From Novacetimonas cocois (GTDB lineage: Bacteria > Pseudomonadota > Alphaproteobacteria > Acetobacterales > Acetobacteraceae), in NCBI RefSeq assembly GCF_003311635.1, contig NZ_QEXL01000010.1, positions 62,001 to 126,000 on the forward strand: 64,000 bases of DNA, written 5' to 3'. Below are positions 42,407-50,661 of the stretch, in pieces. Position 1 is the stretch's first letter. Each line of letters starts with the position of its first letter. The notes beneath the pieces were generated by a model that saw nothing but the letters and a program-made list of their open reading frames with translations, had not been told where the DNA came from and ran no database searches. The translations under genes and the position numbers were made by a program.

Positions 42407-42700
42407 TCAGACGTGATCGCCGGAGGGCGCCTTCTGCGCCGGGGCGGGGGGCATCGTGCTGTCGGGGGTGGCGGGATGGAACATGGCGCGGCAGCGCGGT
42501 GACAGGCGATCGCTCTTGCGCTGCAGGCATGCGGCGATCCGCCCTTCGTCGGGGATGGACGTCGCGCACAGGCGCAGCGCGTCGCCCTGGCACGCGCTGG
42601 CCTGTCGCTGGCGGGTGGCGTTGTCCCTGCCCATTGCCGGAAACGTGCCGAGCACGCCGCCAAGCAGCATCGCGGTCATCAGAAATGGAAATCGTCGCAT
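42407..42700 (-). CDS. Small secreted Cys-rich protein (PF00839-like)
   Basis: A 97-residue exported protein. Signal: MRRFPFLMTAMLLGGVLGTF, cleavage near AMG. The mature part has the pattern ACQGDALRLCATSIPDEGRI, then AACLQRKSDRLSPRCRAMF, a four-Cys unit like the Cys-rich (GLG1-type) repeat found in many small proteobacterial envelope proteins. The C-terminus is Pro/Ala-rich. Start at 42700. Confidence 0.8.
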   Translation of the reverse strand: MRRFPFLMTAMLLGGVLGTFPAMGRDNATRQRQASACQGDALRLCATSIPDEGRIAACLQRKSDRLSPRCRAMFHPATPDSTMPPAPAQKAPSGDHV

Positions 42701-42865
42701 GCCCGTCCCGATCAGGTCACAATCACTGGGTTCGGGTGCCCAACGCATAACGCAACAGCGGGTTCGACGGGCATGCGGACAGGATGGCACAGAAGGAAAC
42801 GTTCCCGTTATGGACGGAAGGTTTCGAAAAACCGGTTTCCCTGTTCCGGGGGCGGGTGAAAACGG

Positions 42866-42936
42866 AAAAGCAGTTTCTGGTGATGCTTTGCGAAGACGCC
42901 GCTTTTTTGAAAAAAGGCGGCACCCGAAAACCTTTA
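42866..42936 (-). repeat. Two-hairpin intergenic repeat, family 1, copy G
   Basis: H2 is GCCGC/GCGGC (compensated relative to GTCGCC/GGCGAC); H1 is reduced. Copies G and H lie head to tail in the same 437-bp gap (42701-43137), which has no gene. Confidence 0.85.
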
Positions 42937-43020
42937 CCGGCTTTTCGTCACGACATGACTGCCGGGCTGTATCCTTGGAAATCGTCTGGGGATACAGATC
43001 CGGCAATATCCTGAAAATTG

Positions 43021-43100
43021 TAAAGGTTTCTGGTGAAGCTTTTTGCAAAAAGCTTCGTAAAACATTGCCTTTCGTGAAAAAGCGACACGTGGAAGCTCGT
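43021..43100 (-). repeat. Two-hairpin intergenic repeat, family 1, copy H
   Basis: H1 is intact (GAAGCTTTTTGCAAAAAGCTTC) and H2 partly decayed (TTGCCTTTCGTGAAAAAGCGAC). It ends 38 bp from the stop of the convergent-facing dehydrogenase gene, H2 side toward it. GGCTGTTTTCAGACAGCC follows, a short palindrome. Confidence 0.9.
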
Positions 43101-43137
43101 ATCGCTTTTCATCAGCGGGCTGTTTTCAGACAGCCTC

Positions 43138-43941
43138 TTACAGGATGCCGCCCGCGATCGGCAGATTCACGCCGGTCATGTAGCTTGAATCCTCGCCCAG
43201 CAGGAATTCCACCACGCCGGGGATTTCGTCGATATTGCCATAACGGCGCATCGGCACGCTGCCGATCATCTGTTTCGCGACCTCTTTGGGGTCGGTGGAG
43301 AAATACTGGCTGCCGACCTTCGCCTGCAGTTCCACCTGCCGGTCCCACATCATGCCCGGCCCCATGAAGGCGGGGCTGATGGCGTTGACGCGGATGTTGT
43401 AGGGCGCAAGGTCCTTGGACGCCACTTCCGTCAGGCCGACGATCGCGAATTTCGACGCGGCATAGGCCGCCATGTTCGGCGGCCCCTGCACGCCGGCCAT
43501 GCTGGCGGTGTTGACGATGCGCCCGAAGCGACGGTCGATCATGTGCCGCGCCACGGTGCGCAGGACATGGAACGCGCCGCGCACGTTGATGTCCATGACG
43601 CGGGCGAAATCGTCCTCGGGGTAATCCTGTACCGGTGCGAACGCGCCCTGGTACCCGGCATTGTTGAACAGGAAGTCAATGGCGCCGAAATCGGCCACGA
43701 CGGCGGCGATGGTGTCGCGCACCGCCCCGATGTCGGTCACGTCGCAGATGTACGGACGCGCCGCCACGCCATGCGCCGCGACATCCGCCACGGCGGATTT
43801 CAGCGCGTCGGCATTCATGTCCAGCAGCGCCACCGCCGCGCCCGACTGCGCCAGCCGTTTTGCGCATGCCAGCCCGATATTGCCTGCCGCCCCGGTGACG
43901 ACCGCCACCTTGCCAGAAAATCTGTGGGTTTGTCCTGTCAT
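43138..43941 (-). CDS. xdh: NAD-dependent xylitol dehydrogenase (short-chain dehydrogenase)
   Basis: A 267-residue SDR. Cofactor motif VVTGAAGNIGLA, acidic residue after strand 2 (ALLDMNADAL) indicating NAD, NNAG in FLFNNAGYQGAFAPVQDYPE, and catalytic Tyr/Lys in MAAYAASKFAIVG. Several stretches (GAFAPVQDYP, RIVNTASMAGV, GPGMMWDRQVELQAKVGSQY, PMRRYGNIDEIPGVVEFLLG) match what I recall of Gluconobacter oxydans xylitol dehydrogenase, which interconverts xylitol and D-xylulose. It is a single gene, flanked by repeat copy H. Substrate is inferred from that similarity. Confidence 0.9.
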   Translation of the reverse strand: MTGQTHRFSGKVAVVTGAAGNIGLACAKRLAQSGAAVALLDMNADALKSAVADVAAHGVAARPYICDVTDIGAVRDTIAAVVADFGAIDFLFNNAGYQGAFAPVQDYPEDDFARVMDINVRGAFHVLRTVARHMIDRRFGRIVNTASMAGVQGPPNMAAYAASKFAIVGLTEVASKDLAPYNIRVNAISPAFMGPGMMWDRQVELQAKVGSQYFSTDPKEVAKQMIGSVPMRRYGNIDEIPGVVEFLLGEDSSYMTGVNLPIAGGIL

Positions 43942-44063
43942 GAAGATGTCCTTTGTGAAACCGGCCGGATTTTATACGCAACTCCCCCCGGCGCGATCTG
44001 TTGGCACCTTATGGATGGGGTGAGCAATTACCCATGTCAACACGGTTGAAGGAGAGGCGTTTT

Positions 44064-44207
44064 ATGGGACGCATCACGAAAATCACGGCGGCTTTCGCCC
44101 TGCTGGGCGCCCTGGCGGCGTGTGACAAGCCCAAGCCGCATGGCGGCGGGTCCGATGACGGGGGCGGCCCCGGCGTCAGCACCCATGGCGGCACGGCGCC
44201 GCAATAG
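44064..44207 (+). CDS. Very small lipoprotein
   Basis: A 47-residue lipoprotein: MGRITKITAAFALLGALAAC with lipobox LAAC, then a charged/Gly-rich tail (DKPKPHGGGSDDGGG). AAGGAG lies close upstream of the ATG at 44064, a strong ribosome site. No function known. It is one of several such genes in this region. Confidence 0.75.
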   Translation: MGRITKITAAFALLGALAACDKPKPHGGGSDDGGGPGVSTHGGTAPQ

Positions 44208-44363
44208 GGGATAATTTTCCCCCCCCTTTTCCATCCTGCTTTCATCCCGTCCCCATCTGCTTTCGACGCGTCCGGTATCGCGACAGGCGGTATCCGGCGA
44301 TGGATGGCGCGTACGCGCTGCGCGGCGGGATTTCCCGGTCAGTAAAAAATTATGGAGTGCCCG

Positions 44364-44573
44364 ATGCGCCATGTCCCCATGCGCCACGCCCCGATGCACC
44401 ACGCGATGACGCGTATTGTATGTATCCTCATGCTGGTGGGGGTGGCCGCCTGTTCCGCACGGCATGCCGCCCCGCCGGGTGGCAGCAGCGCCCCCAACGG
44501 CATGGGCGGCGTCAGCGGATCGCCACAGCAGGCGGGCGGCGGCCCCGGTAGCGCGGGTGGCCCCGGAATGTGA
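44364..44573 (+). CDS. Small lipoprotein, Gly/Pro-rich
   Basis: A 69-residue lipoprotein. After a His/Met/Arg-rich head (MRHVPMRHAPMHHAMTR) comes the signal IVCILMLVGVAAC with lipobox VAAC, then a Gly/Ser/Pro tail. GGAG lies six bases before 44364; the ATG at 44352 has no such site, and the ATG at 44406 would give a more usual short head. Unknown function. Confidence 0.65.
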   Translation: MRHVPMRHAPMHHAMTRIVCILMLVGVAACSARHAAPPGGSSAPNGMGGVSGSPQQAGGGPGSAGGPGM

Positions 44574-44833
44574 TGCGGCCGGATGTGCCCCGTGTGATGG
44601 GGCCCTGCATCATGGAAACATGCGTGCGGCGGGGATGACCGGATGACGGCGTCCGCAATATCGCGCCCACGGCGTGGCGGTCCCTGTCAATGCGGCTTAT
44701 GTCACTGTCGCCATGACATTCTTATGATCGGCGGCGACGCGAATTCATGAAAAATCCACATTGTAGGATGGGCGATTGCGATATGCTGCCTTTCATACAG
44801 TGCTGGTTACCGCTGCATGACGGAGGTTACGCC

Positions 44834-45019
44834 ATGAAACGCTCGATCCGACAGATTCCGCGCGAAATCCGCGACGAATGGAAACAGACGCTGGTGCATG
44901 CCTGGAATCGCACCGGCCGGCCCGCCCTGCGGGAATGGCCGAATCGTACCGTGGTCAAGGACGTGATGGAACAGGCGCTGTGCGCCGAACGGCCCTGCGC
45001 CGCGCCCTCTGGCGCCTGA
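44834..45019 (+). CDS. Small basic hypothetical protein
   Basis: A 61-residue protein starting MKRSIRQIPREIRDEWKQTL, Arg/Trp-rich, with a Cys/Ala C-terminus (CAERPCAAPSGA). GGAGG seven bases before 44834 is a very good ribosome site and decides the start. No domain recognised. Repeat copy I lies 63 bp after the stop. Confidence 0.68.
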   Translation: MKRSIRQIPREIRDEWKQTLVHAWNRTGRPALREWPNRTVVKDVMEQALCAERPCAAPSGA

Positions 45020-45081
45020 CGGCGGCGCGGCGATTCAGGGATTGTCTGGAAAAGGTGGTCCCGGTCATTCCTTGAAATGAT

Positions 45082-45161
45082 GAAGGTTTTGGGTGTCGCC
45101 TTTTTTCTGGAAAGGCGGCGTTCTTTGAAGCTTTTTGCAAAAAGCTTCACCAAAAACTTTT
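45082..45161 (+). repeat. Two-hairpin intergenic repeat, family 1, copy I
   Basis: H1 is perfect and H2 is GTCGCC/GGCGGC with a single T-G wobble, an intermediate between the T-A and C-G forms. It lies between convergent gene ends 45019 and 45197. Confidence 0.95.
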
Positions 45162-45196
45162 ATTTCTGTTGTCGGCAGTCTCTCTCTGTGGGTGTT

Positions 45197-46114
45197 TCAG
45201 CCCGCGTGGGGGCGCTTCTTTTCCAGATTCGTCCCGCCGCCCCGCGCGGTGATGATCCGCACCGCGCCGTTGGTGATCGCGGCGGCGGCGACGATTCCCG
45301 TCACGCTCGACCCCGCATCCAGGCCCAGGCGGTGGCCTTCGGGGCGCAGGTCCCCGATTTCCTTGCAGACATGGTCCGGCCCCACGGGAATCCGGTGTTC
45401 GAACGTATGGCCGTGCACCACGAACCAGTTGCCGGGCCACGGGGTGGGGGCATCGTAAAACGCCTCGCGGACCCACAGGGGATTGTCCTCGTCATCGAGG
45501 AGGAGCGGGTTATAGGCCCGCGCCCACGCGACCGGGTCGGGCACGGTGGGGTCGATGCCGGCATGCATCACCAGAAGCGAGCCGATGGCGCGGAAGACGG
45601 CGATGGGCGGACGCCCGTCCGCGCCGGGCCGCCATCGGGAAATGCCATAATCGATCAGCGAACGCGCCTCCTCCGCGCCGAGGCCGGTGCTGACCGCCGC
45701 ACGGATCAGTGCGCCGCGCCGGTCGTCGGGCGTGCTGATCCACGGTGTCAGCCAGCCGCCACCATTGCGGAAGAAGATTTTGGGATAATCGCGGTTGAAC
45801 ATCGGCGCGAACAGCATCTGTTCATGATTGCCCGGCAGGGCGAAGAACGCGATGTCCGTCCCCGGCAGCCGTCCGCGCCGCGCGTATTCCAGCGTATCGA
45901 CAAGGCAGCCGATGCTGTCCGGTCCCCGGTCGATCACATCGCCGAGCGAGGTGCAGGTCGCGGTGGGAAAATGTTCGGCGCAGAACCGCAGCAGCGCCGT
46001 CAGGTGCGCGCGTTCGCCATGCACGTCGCCGATGACGAATTCCACATGCCCGTCCGGCAGCGACACGGGGGCGGGGATTGGCGCGCTGGTGTGGAGTGTG
46101 ATGGGCTGTGGCAT
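45197..46114 (-). CDS. Metallophosphoesterase (serine/threonine phosphatase-like)
   Basis: A 305-residue calcineurin-type phosphatase. The metal motifs are in order: FVIGDVHGERAHL, SLGDVIDRGPDS, LPGNHEQM, and a late VVHGHTFEHR with LDAGSS. The pattern is that of bacterial PrpA/ApaH-like bis(5'-nucleosyl) or protein phosphatases. Several ATGs lie close together; 46114 (MPQPITLH) is taken, with 46126 and 46135 as alternatives and none with a strong ribosome site. The gene is monocistronic. Confidence 0.9.
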   Translation of the reverse strand: MPQPITLHTSAPIPAPVSLPDGHVEFVIGDVHGERAHLTALLRFCAEHFPTATCTSLGDVIDRGPDSIGCLVDTLEYARRGRLPGTDIAFFALPGNHEQMLFAPMFNRDYPKIFFRNGGGWLTPWISTPDDRRGALIRAAVSTGLGAEEARSLIDYGISRWRPGADGRPPIAVFRAIGSLLVMHAGIDPTVPDPVAWARAYNPLLLDDEDNPLWVREAFYDAPTPWPGNWFVVHGHTFEHRIPVGPDHVCKEIGDLRPEGHRLGLDAGSSVTGIVAAAAITNGAVRIITARGGGTNLEKKRPHAG

Positions 46115-46448
46115 CGGTGCTGGCATTCCCGGCATGGTTTGGACGCGTCGGCGTCGTGACACGCCGCCCGGTCCCGTCCGGGTGTCCTGGCCGCATGTCA
46201 CGGTCATGATACGCAATCATAACCGATTCCGCCGCCCGGTTGCACCCGCCGCTGTCATGTAATCACGAAATGTCCCATGATCGTCAAGGAAGTTTCCGGC
46301 AGAAGCCTCCCTGCCAGAAAGCATCGGGAAGCCTGCATCATGTCCGGACATGCCCCCTGTGCCGGACGCGCGGTGCCTGATGCGCGGCCCCGTCCTGTCC
46401 CGAACGGTACACACCGGATCGGCCGCCGTCATCGCGTGGCCTGTCACG

Positions 46449-46482
46449 AAAAAAGGCGGCAGGAATGGTCCCGCCGCCTTTT
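46449..46482 (-). terminator. Intrinsic terminator of the DUF3309 gene
   Basis: A perfect 10-bp stem, AAAAGGCGGC / GCCGCCTTTT (46451-46482), followed on the minus strand by an unbroken run of T residues. It lies 26 bp beyond the stop at 46509. Confidence 0.88.
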
Positions 46483-46508
46483 GCCTGTCCGCGCCGTGGC
46501 GGCGGGCG

Positions 46509-46661
46509 TCATATTCGCCCCATGATCATCAGCACCACCAGCACCAGCACGACAAGGCCCAGCGCGCCCGAGGGGTAATATCCCCATCCCGAACTGTATG
46601 GCCATGTCGGCAGGGCCCCGATCAGCAGGATGACGATGACGACAAGAAGGATGTTGTTCAT
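46509..46661 (-). CDS. DUF3309 small membrane protein
   Basis: A 50-residue membrane protein: MNNILLVVIVILLIGALPTW, PYSSGWGYYPSG, then LGLVVLVLVVLMIMGRI. This is the exact DUF3309 pattern (two helices around a Trp-Pro-Tyr/Gly-rich turn), widespread in alpha- and betaproteobacteria and of unknown function. The start at 46661 is the family start. A good terminator follows. Confidence 0.93.
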   Translation of the reverse strand: MNNILLVVIVILLIGALPTWPYSSGWGYYPSGALGLVVLVLVVLMIMGRI

Positions 46662-46874
46662 TGTTCGGACCTTCGGGATGGGGGCGTCGCCGCATCGGCA
46701 TGCGTGGCGACCTCGTCCCGCGATAACCCCACAGGAACGGCGAAGTTCCCGGTCCCGTGCCAAAGGATTCACGTCATGGCGGCGGTATTGCCAACCGTCC
46801 GGTACGCGCACGGTCGTGCGGGAACTTTGCCGCGCATGGCGGGTTGTCCCGGCACAGTGGTAAGGACAACGCCC

Positions 46875-47132
46875 ATGCGCCCTGCATCATCCATCGATTT
46901 TCTTGCGAACCGTCCCGGTCCCGGCCTTGGCATCCCGCCGGAGGCCCCGCCCGACCCGCATCCCGAAGACCAGGATCCTGCCCTTCCGCCAGGTGGGGAG
47001 GACGACGACCTGCCCGAGCCCCTGCAGCTGCCGGAACATACGGACGTGGATACGTGGGATAACGAAGGCGGCGAGGACGAAGACGTGGACGGCGACGAGG
47101 ACATCGCGGATCCCGACGACCCGGATGCCTGA
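46875..47132 (+). CDS. Small acidic hypothetical protein
   Basis: An 85-residue protein with Pro-rich first half (GIPPEAPPDPHPEDQDPALP) and an extremely acidic end (EGGEDEDVDGDEDIADPDD). It looks intrinsically disordered. AAGGA eight bases before 46875 supports the start. A palindrome GGCTGCCT/AGGCAGCC (47159-47178) and then repeat copy J follow the stop. Unknown function. Confidence 0.62.
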   Translation: MRPASSIDFLANRPGPGLGIPPEAPPDPHPEDQDPALPPGGEDDDLPEPLQLPEHTDVDTWDNEGGEDEDVDGDEDIADPDDPDA

Positions 47133-47158
47133 CGCCCGCCATGCCACGTCATCCAGAA

Positions 47159-47178
47159 GGCTGCCTTTTCAGGCAGCC
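47159..47178 (+). terminator. Hairpin after the acidic protein gene
   Basis: A perfect 8-bp stem, GGCTGCCT/AGGCAGCC, with a TTTC loop, 26 bp after the stop at 47132. There is no T-run, so it is only a possible terminator. Confidence 0.4.
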
Positions 47179-47199
47179 CAGATAATACATTGAAATCAT

Positions 47200-47282
47200 A
47201 AAAGTTTTTGGTGAAGCTTTTTGCAAAAAGCTTCGAAAGATGTCGCCCTGTCCAGACAGAAGGCGACACCCGGAAACTTTTA
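47200..47282 (-). repeat. Two-hairpin intergenic repeat, family 1, copy J
   Basis: H1 is perfect; H2 keeps GTCGCC/GGCGAC but its loop is replaced by CTGTCCAGACAG, itself a palindrome. The outer arms pair with two G-T wobbles. It lies between convergent gene ends 47132 and 47384. Confidence 0.95.
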
Positions 47283-47329
47283 CTGCGTTCTGTCAGCGAC
47301 TTCTTTCCAGACAGATCCAGAAAAGTTTC

Positions 47330-47367
47330 TGGTGAAACCCTTTCCCCGGAAAGCTTCAGGGAATCCT
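47330..47367 (-). repeat. Family 1 repeat, degenerate copy N
   Basis: Only one outer arm (AAAAGTTTCTGGTG) and a decayed H1 ending AAAGCTTC remain, 17 bp from the lipoprotein stop at 47384. Confidence 0.55.
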
Positions 47368-47383
47368 GCCCCCCGGGCCCTGC

Positions 47384-47851
47384 TCAGGGGGAGCAGTCGG
47401 TTGTGACCAGCCCGTCGGCAAGCGGCATGGAAGTGCAGTGTTCCTGATGTTCGCGCAGTTCAAGGTTCTGCGCCTGCGCATCCGACGCGGCATGGGCATA
47501 GGCCTTGTGCACCGCCTCGTTCAGCTGGTTCCTCGCGTCCTCGCGCGAAATGGTGCCCTGATCCAGCTCCGCCCCCAGCCGTTTCATCGTCCCGGCCAGT
47601 TCGTTGATCGCGTCATAGCTGATCCCCGCATTGGCCCCGGCCTCGTACATGGCGGATGCCTCGCACGTTGCGCGGCGTTCGAAATTGCCCTTGATGGGGG
47701 GGAACTGCTGTTTGCACGCAATGGTCTTGCCACGCATGATCGACAGCTGTTCCTGCACGCGCTGCTGCTGTGTCGGGCCGGAGGAGCACGACGCCAGCGT
47801 GGGAAGCACGCATGCGGAGAGCAGGAGCAGGAAATATTTCCTCATTTTCAT
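47384..47851 (-). CDS. Lipoprotein of unknown function
   Basis: A 155-residue lipoprotein. Signal MKMRKYFLLLLSACVLPTLA with lipobox LASC at about residue 22. The mature domain is mostly helical (QQQRVQEQLSIMRGKTIACK, then MKRLGAELDQGTISREDARN) with four further cysteines (IACK, ATCEA, HCTSM, DCSP) that could form disulfides. No domain recognised. Confidence 0.8.
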   Translation of the reverse strand: MKMRKYFLLLLSACVLPTLASCSSGPTQQQRVQEQLSIMRGKTIACKQQFPPIKGNFERRATCEASAMYEAGANAGISYDAINELAGTMKRLGAELDQGTISREDARNQLNEAVHKAYAHAASDAQAQNLELREHQEHCTSMPLADGLVTTDCSP

Positions 47852-48003
47852 ACAAATCCCGGACGTGAATACCGCCCCGGCCTGTTGCGACGTGATGTAT
47901 CGCGGCGTCGGGGCCTGCGCGAACAGGGGGCGGGGATGCCTGCCGGTCCGGCCCGCCGGGATCCTGTCCGGCAGGGGAACCGGGCCATCCTGCCCCCGAC
48001 GGA

Positions 48004-48624
48004 TCAGTGGCGGAAGTCCGCCGCGCCCGGCAGGTTCGATGCCGGCGTGGTGGTCGTGCCGATCCCGCCCGGATCGTTGATCATGCCACCTGTGGTGGAC
48101 GCGCCCGACGACCCCGCGCCATACGCGCCGCCGCCGTCATACGCACCCGTCCCGGCGCCGGTGCCATTTGTCCCGGTGCCGTATCCCGTGGCGCCATATC
48201 CCGTCGTGCCGTATCCCGTGGTGACGCCGGACCCGTAACCGGGAAAGCCCGTGCCCGTCGTCCGCGCGCCCGTGATGCCCGCGCCTGTCGTGCCCGCGCA
48301 TCCCTTGGCCTCCTGAACACGGTGCAGGGCCTCCATCTTGCCCTTTTCACGCGCCAGCAGTCCCTTGACGTCGCTGCCGGTCATTTCCGACAGCGGCAGC
48401 CCCACCATCAGGACGCCCCACGTGTCGGTCTTGTGCGCGCGGTGCTGCTTGTCCGTCAGGGTCTGCAGTACGTCGCCTTCCTTCAGTTCCGCCTCGCCCA
48501 GCTGCTGGCAGCTGAGGCTGGAATAGGCCGAATCGGGAACATAGGTGGGCTGGACGTCCTTGGGGCTGGCGGCGCATCCCGCCAGCAGCGCCATACCGCC
48601 AAGCAGCGGGACAAGCTTGTTCAT
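48004..48624 (-). CDS. Lipoprotein with Gly/Thr/Tyr repeat tail
   Basis: A 206-residue lipoprotein. Signal MNKLVPLLGGMALLAGC with lipobox LAGC. Residues 25-110 form a charged helical domain (SSLSCQQLGEAELKEGDVLQ, TWGVLMVGLPLSEMTGSDVK) like other small proteins that interact with the envelope. From about residue 110 the tail is low-complexity Gly/Thr/Tyr (TGYGTTGYGATGYGTGTN) with a 15-nt tandem repeat. Unknown function. Confidence 0.8.
   Translation of the reverse strand: MNKLVPLLGGMALLAGCAASPKDVQPTYVPDSAYSSLSCQQLGEAELKEGDVLQTLTDKQHRAHKTDTWGVLMVGLPLSEMTGSDVKGLLAREKGKMEALHRVQEAKGCAGTTGAGITGARTTGTGFPGYGSGVTTGYGTTGYGATGYGTGTNGTGAGTGAYDGGGAYGAGSSGASTTGGMINDPGGIGTTTTPASNLPGAADFRH
48176..48220 (-). 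repeat. Tandem repeat inside the lipoprotein gene
   Basis: Three 15-nt units (consensus GTGCCGTATCCCGTG as written on the plus strand) code for repeated TGYG-type peptides. Unit number could change by slippage. Confidence 0.7.
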
Positions 48625-48722
48625 CGGGTTCTCCGTGCATGATGACGGCGTCTTGTCGCATGTCCGGGGAAACGTGGCTATGTAACTGACTGTAACTTTA
48701 TGTTGCCATAATGTAAGAATCC

Positions 48723-49274
48723 TCAGTCATCGCCAAAGTAGTTTTCACATGTTCCTTTGGTACACTGCGAATTCAGCAGAACTCCGTCCTTGCTCACCAG
48801 CCCGGCGTGGTAGGTATAGGTGTGTTGCATGCCGTCATGATGCACCGACGGCATGCGGATCGTCAGCGTATCGCCCTGCACGCTGGCACGCGGGGTGTCG
48901 GAACAGGTGCCGAAGAAATTGGTGTGGCGTTCCTTTTTCCCGCTGACCTGCATCACGGCATAGGTCGCGGGACACAGGGAACCGCCGATGCTCTGCACCA
49001 GCACGATGTCGCTGTCGCCCATCGGCAGGACCTGCGCCAGCATCAGGCCGCTGTTGCCCGCCAGGGTGGGATGGACGACATGCCCGCGCCATGTGATGCG
49101 GTCGTTGCGGATGGCGACGGTGCCGAAACGCGTCTGGACCTGCCGCGCCTGCTGCGCATGGGCGGTGCCGGTGGCCAGACCCGTCGCGGCCACCAGCCCG
49201 AGGGCCAGCATGCCCCCCGCCAGGGAGCGTGGAAAAATGCGCGACGGGCGCGCCCTGTGCGGAAAATGCGTCAT
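48723..49274 (-). CDS. Secreted protein of unknown function
   Basis: A 183-residue exported protein. The signal is an Arg-rich start then LAGGMLALGLVAATGLATGT with cleavage after AHAQ. The mature domain has strand-like repeats (TRFGTVAIRNDRITWRGHVV, MGDSDIVLVQSIGGSLCPAT) and four Cys (SLCPA, GTCSD, SQCTK, GTCEN). It ends CENYFGDD. No family recognised. Confidence 0.78.
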   Translation of the reverse strand: MTHFPHRARPSRIFPRSLAGGMLALGLVAATGLATGTAHAQQARQVQTRFGTVAIRNDRITWRGHVVHPTLAGNSGLMLAQVLPMGDSDIVLVQSIGGSLCPATYAVMQVSGKKERHTNFFGTCSDTPRASVQGDTLTIRMPSVHHDGMQHTYTYHAGLVSKDGVLLNSQCTKGTCENYFGDD

Positions 49275-49410
49275 CTTGGCGAAAGTCCTGTCCGTGCGGC
49301 ACGCAGGCGTGCCTGCCCTCCCTCATGTCGTTTCGGTCTAGTCCCTTTGGCCGCGCGTGGCGAGGGGGGCGCACCGGTCGCGGCCCCGGCCGGGATACGA
49401 AACGGGGGGA

Positions 49411-49734
49411 TCAGGACGTCATGCGGGTGATGGCCTGGCAGTAATACAGGAAGGCAAGGCGCAGCGCGCGGTCATCCTGCCCCTGCGTGATCTTGCGCAG
49501 GGTTGCGGCGGTGGCGTCGGTGCCCGCCTTCAGCCGGTCGATCTGCGTGATGTCGGGCATGGTGATGTCGGCGACCGTCAGGTCCTGCCCCGGCTTTGCG
49601 GCCGACAGGCGGTAATCGATCAGCGCCTCCGACAGGGCGGTCGGCAGGGCGCGGCCTTCGGCCGGGACCTCGTCATCGGACAGGATGTTGTCCAGCGCCG
49701 CAAGGAAGCGCGTGCGGATTTCGGTTGCGTTCAT
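49411..49734 (-). CDS. Small hypothetical protein
   Basis: A 107-residue cytoplasmic protein starting MNATEIRTRFLAALDNILSD. It looks helical and acidic/polar (ITMPDITQIDRLKAGTDATA, then LRLAFLYYCQAITRMTS). AAAGG eight bases upstream supports 49734; a longer frame to 49842 has no such site. No family recognised. Confidence 0.7.
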   Translation of the reverse strand: MNATEIRTRFLAALDNILSDDEVPAEGRALPTALSEALIDYRLSAAKPGQDLTVADITMPDITQIDRLKAGTDATAATLRKITQGQDDRALRLAFLYYCQAITRMTS

Positions 49735-49900
49735 CAGGAATGCCTTTCTTGGGGCGGGGATGGTCGTCCGCCACGCGGCGCATGCCGCGCGGGCGGTGAC
49801 AGGGCGATACCACGTCCGGCGGCGCGGGGCGAATTTGCGCACCCCGGCCCGTGGGGAAGGGCTGTCGTCGGGGGGCGTTATGTGTGGAAAGTGGGGGGCA

Positions 49901-49942
49901 GGACGCCGCCTTTTTGGAAAAAGGCGGCACCCAAAAACTTTT
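49901..49942 (-). repeat. Two-hairpin intergenic repeat, family 1, copy K (half)
   Basis: Only H2 (GCCGCC/GGCGGC, fully paired) and its outer arm (ACCCAAAAACTTTT) are present, 36 bp from the stop at 49978 and facing it. This copy shows that the H2 half can stand alone. Confidence 0.85.
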
Positions 49943-49977
49943 ATTCTTTTTGTCAGTGGGTTGTTTTGATGTGATTT

Positions 49978-50586
49978 TTACAGGCGGTCGTGCATTTCGC
50001 TGCGGATGGCGTTGCATTTGCGCGTCAGCATTCCCGCCTGTGATGCGGTCATGAAATTGATGACGAACGCCCCGATCAGCGAACCGAACGACAGCGCGAC
50101 CAGCACCTTGCCCAGCGTGGAGATCGGGTCATTGTAATGCTGCGCCGAATACCACAGCAGCACCAGGCTGACGACGGAACCGACCACCCCCATCACGCCC
50201 GTGGATTTGAGGAGGGAGTCCTCCTCGTTGCTGAAGGCGGACGCCTCCTTCCACAGCAGGTACATCTTCTGGTCCATCTCGCTGACGCGTTTTACGTGCG
50301 CGGCCTGCGATTCCTCGTCCTGGTGGCGCGTGGTCTTCTTGTGGCGTTCCAGTTCCTGCTGCGCCTTTTCAAAGACGCGGCGGCGTTCCTTTATCGCGGG
50401 CAGGCTGATGTCCACAAAGCTCAGGATCGCCATGTTCAGCCCCGCGGAAAGCTGCACGATTGCCTGGAACTCTCCCCATGTCACCCAAGTCACCTGAATT
50501 GCCGTCCATTTCGCCAGTTGGGTCCGCAGTGTCGTACGCGTATCGCACGCGGGGTTATAGAACGGTTTTCCCCCACATGGCAGCAC
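49978..50586 (-). CDS. Membrane protein of unknown function
   Basis: A 202-residue protein with a soluble helical N-part containing a likely coiled coil (FEKAQQELERHKKTTRHQDE, VKRVSEMDQKMYLLWKEA) and two C-terminal membrane helices (STGVMGVVGSVVSLVLLWY and LGKVLVALSFGSLIGAFVIN). The start is a GTG at 50586 without a clear ribosome site; an internal start near 50433 (MAILSFVDI) is possible. No family recognised. Confidence 0.6.
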   Translation of the reverse strand: MLPCGGKPFYNPACDTRTTLRTQLAKWTAIQVTWVTWGEFQAIVQLSAGLNMAILSFVDISLPAIKERRRVFEKAQQELERHKKTTRHQDEESQAAHVKRVSEMDQKMYLLWKEASAFSNEEDSLLKSTGVMGVVGSVVSLVLLWYSAQHYNDPISTLGKVLVALSFGSLIGAFVINFMTASQAGMLTRKCNAIRSEMHDRL

Positions 50587-50661
50587 CCGTGATGCAGGGC
50601 CTCCATCACGCGGCGTTATGGCTGTGGGCGCGCGCGCCCTGCCCGATGGCGGGGGCCGCCG

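Noticed and set aside
42784-43014. A 76-codon plus-strand gene
   Set aside because: It runs through repeat copy G and flanking sequence, with no ribosome site or protein features.
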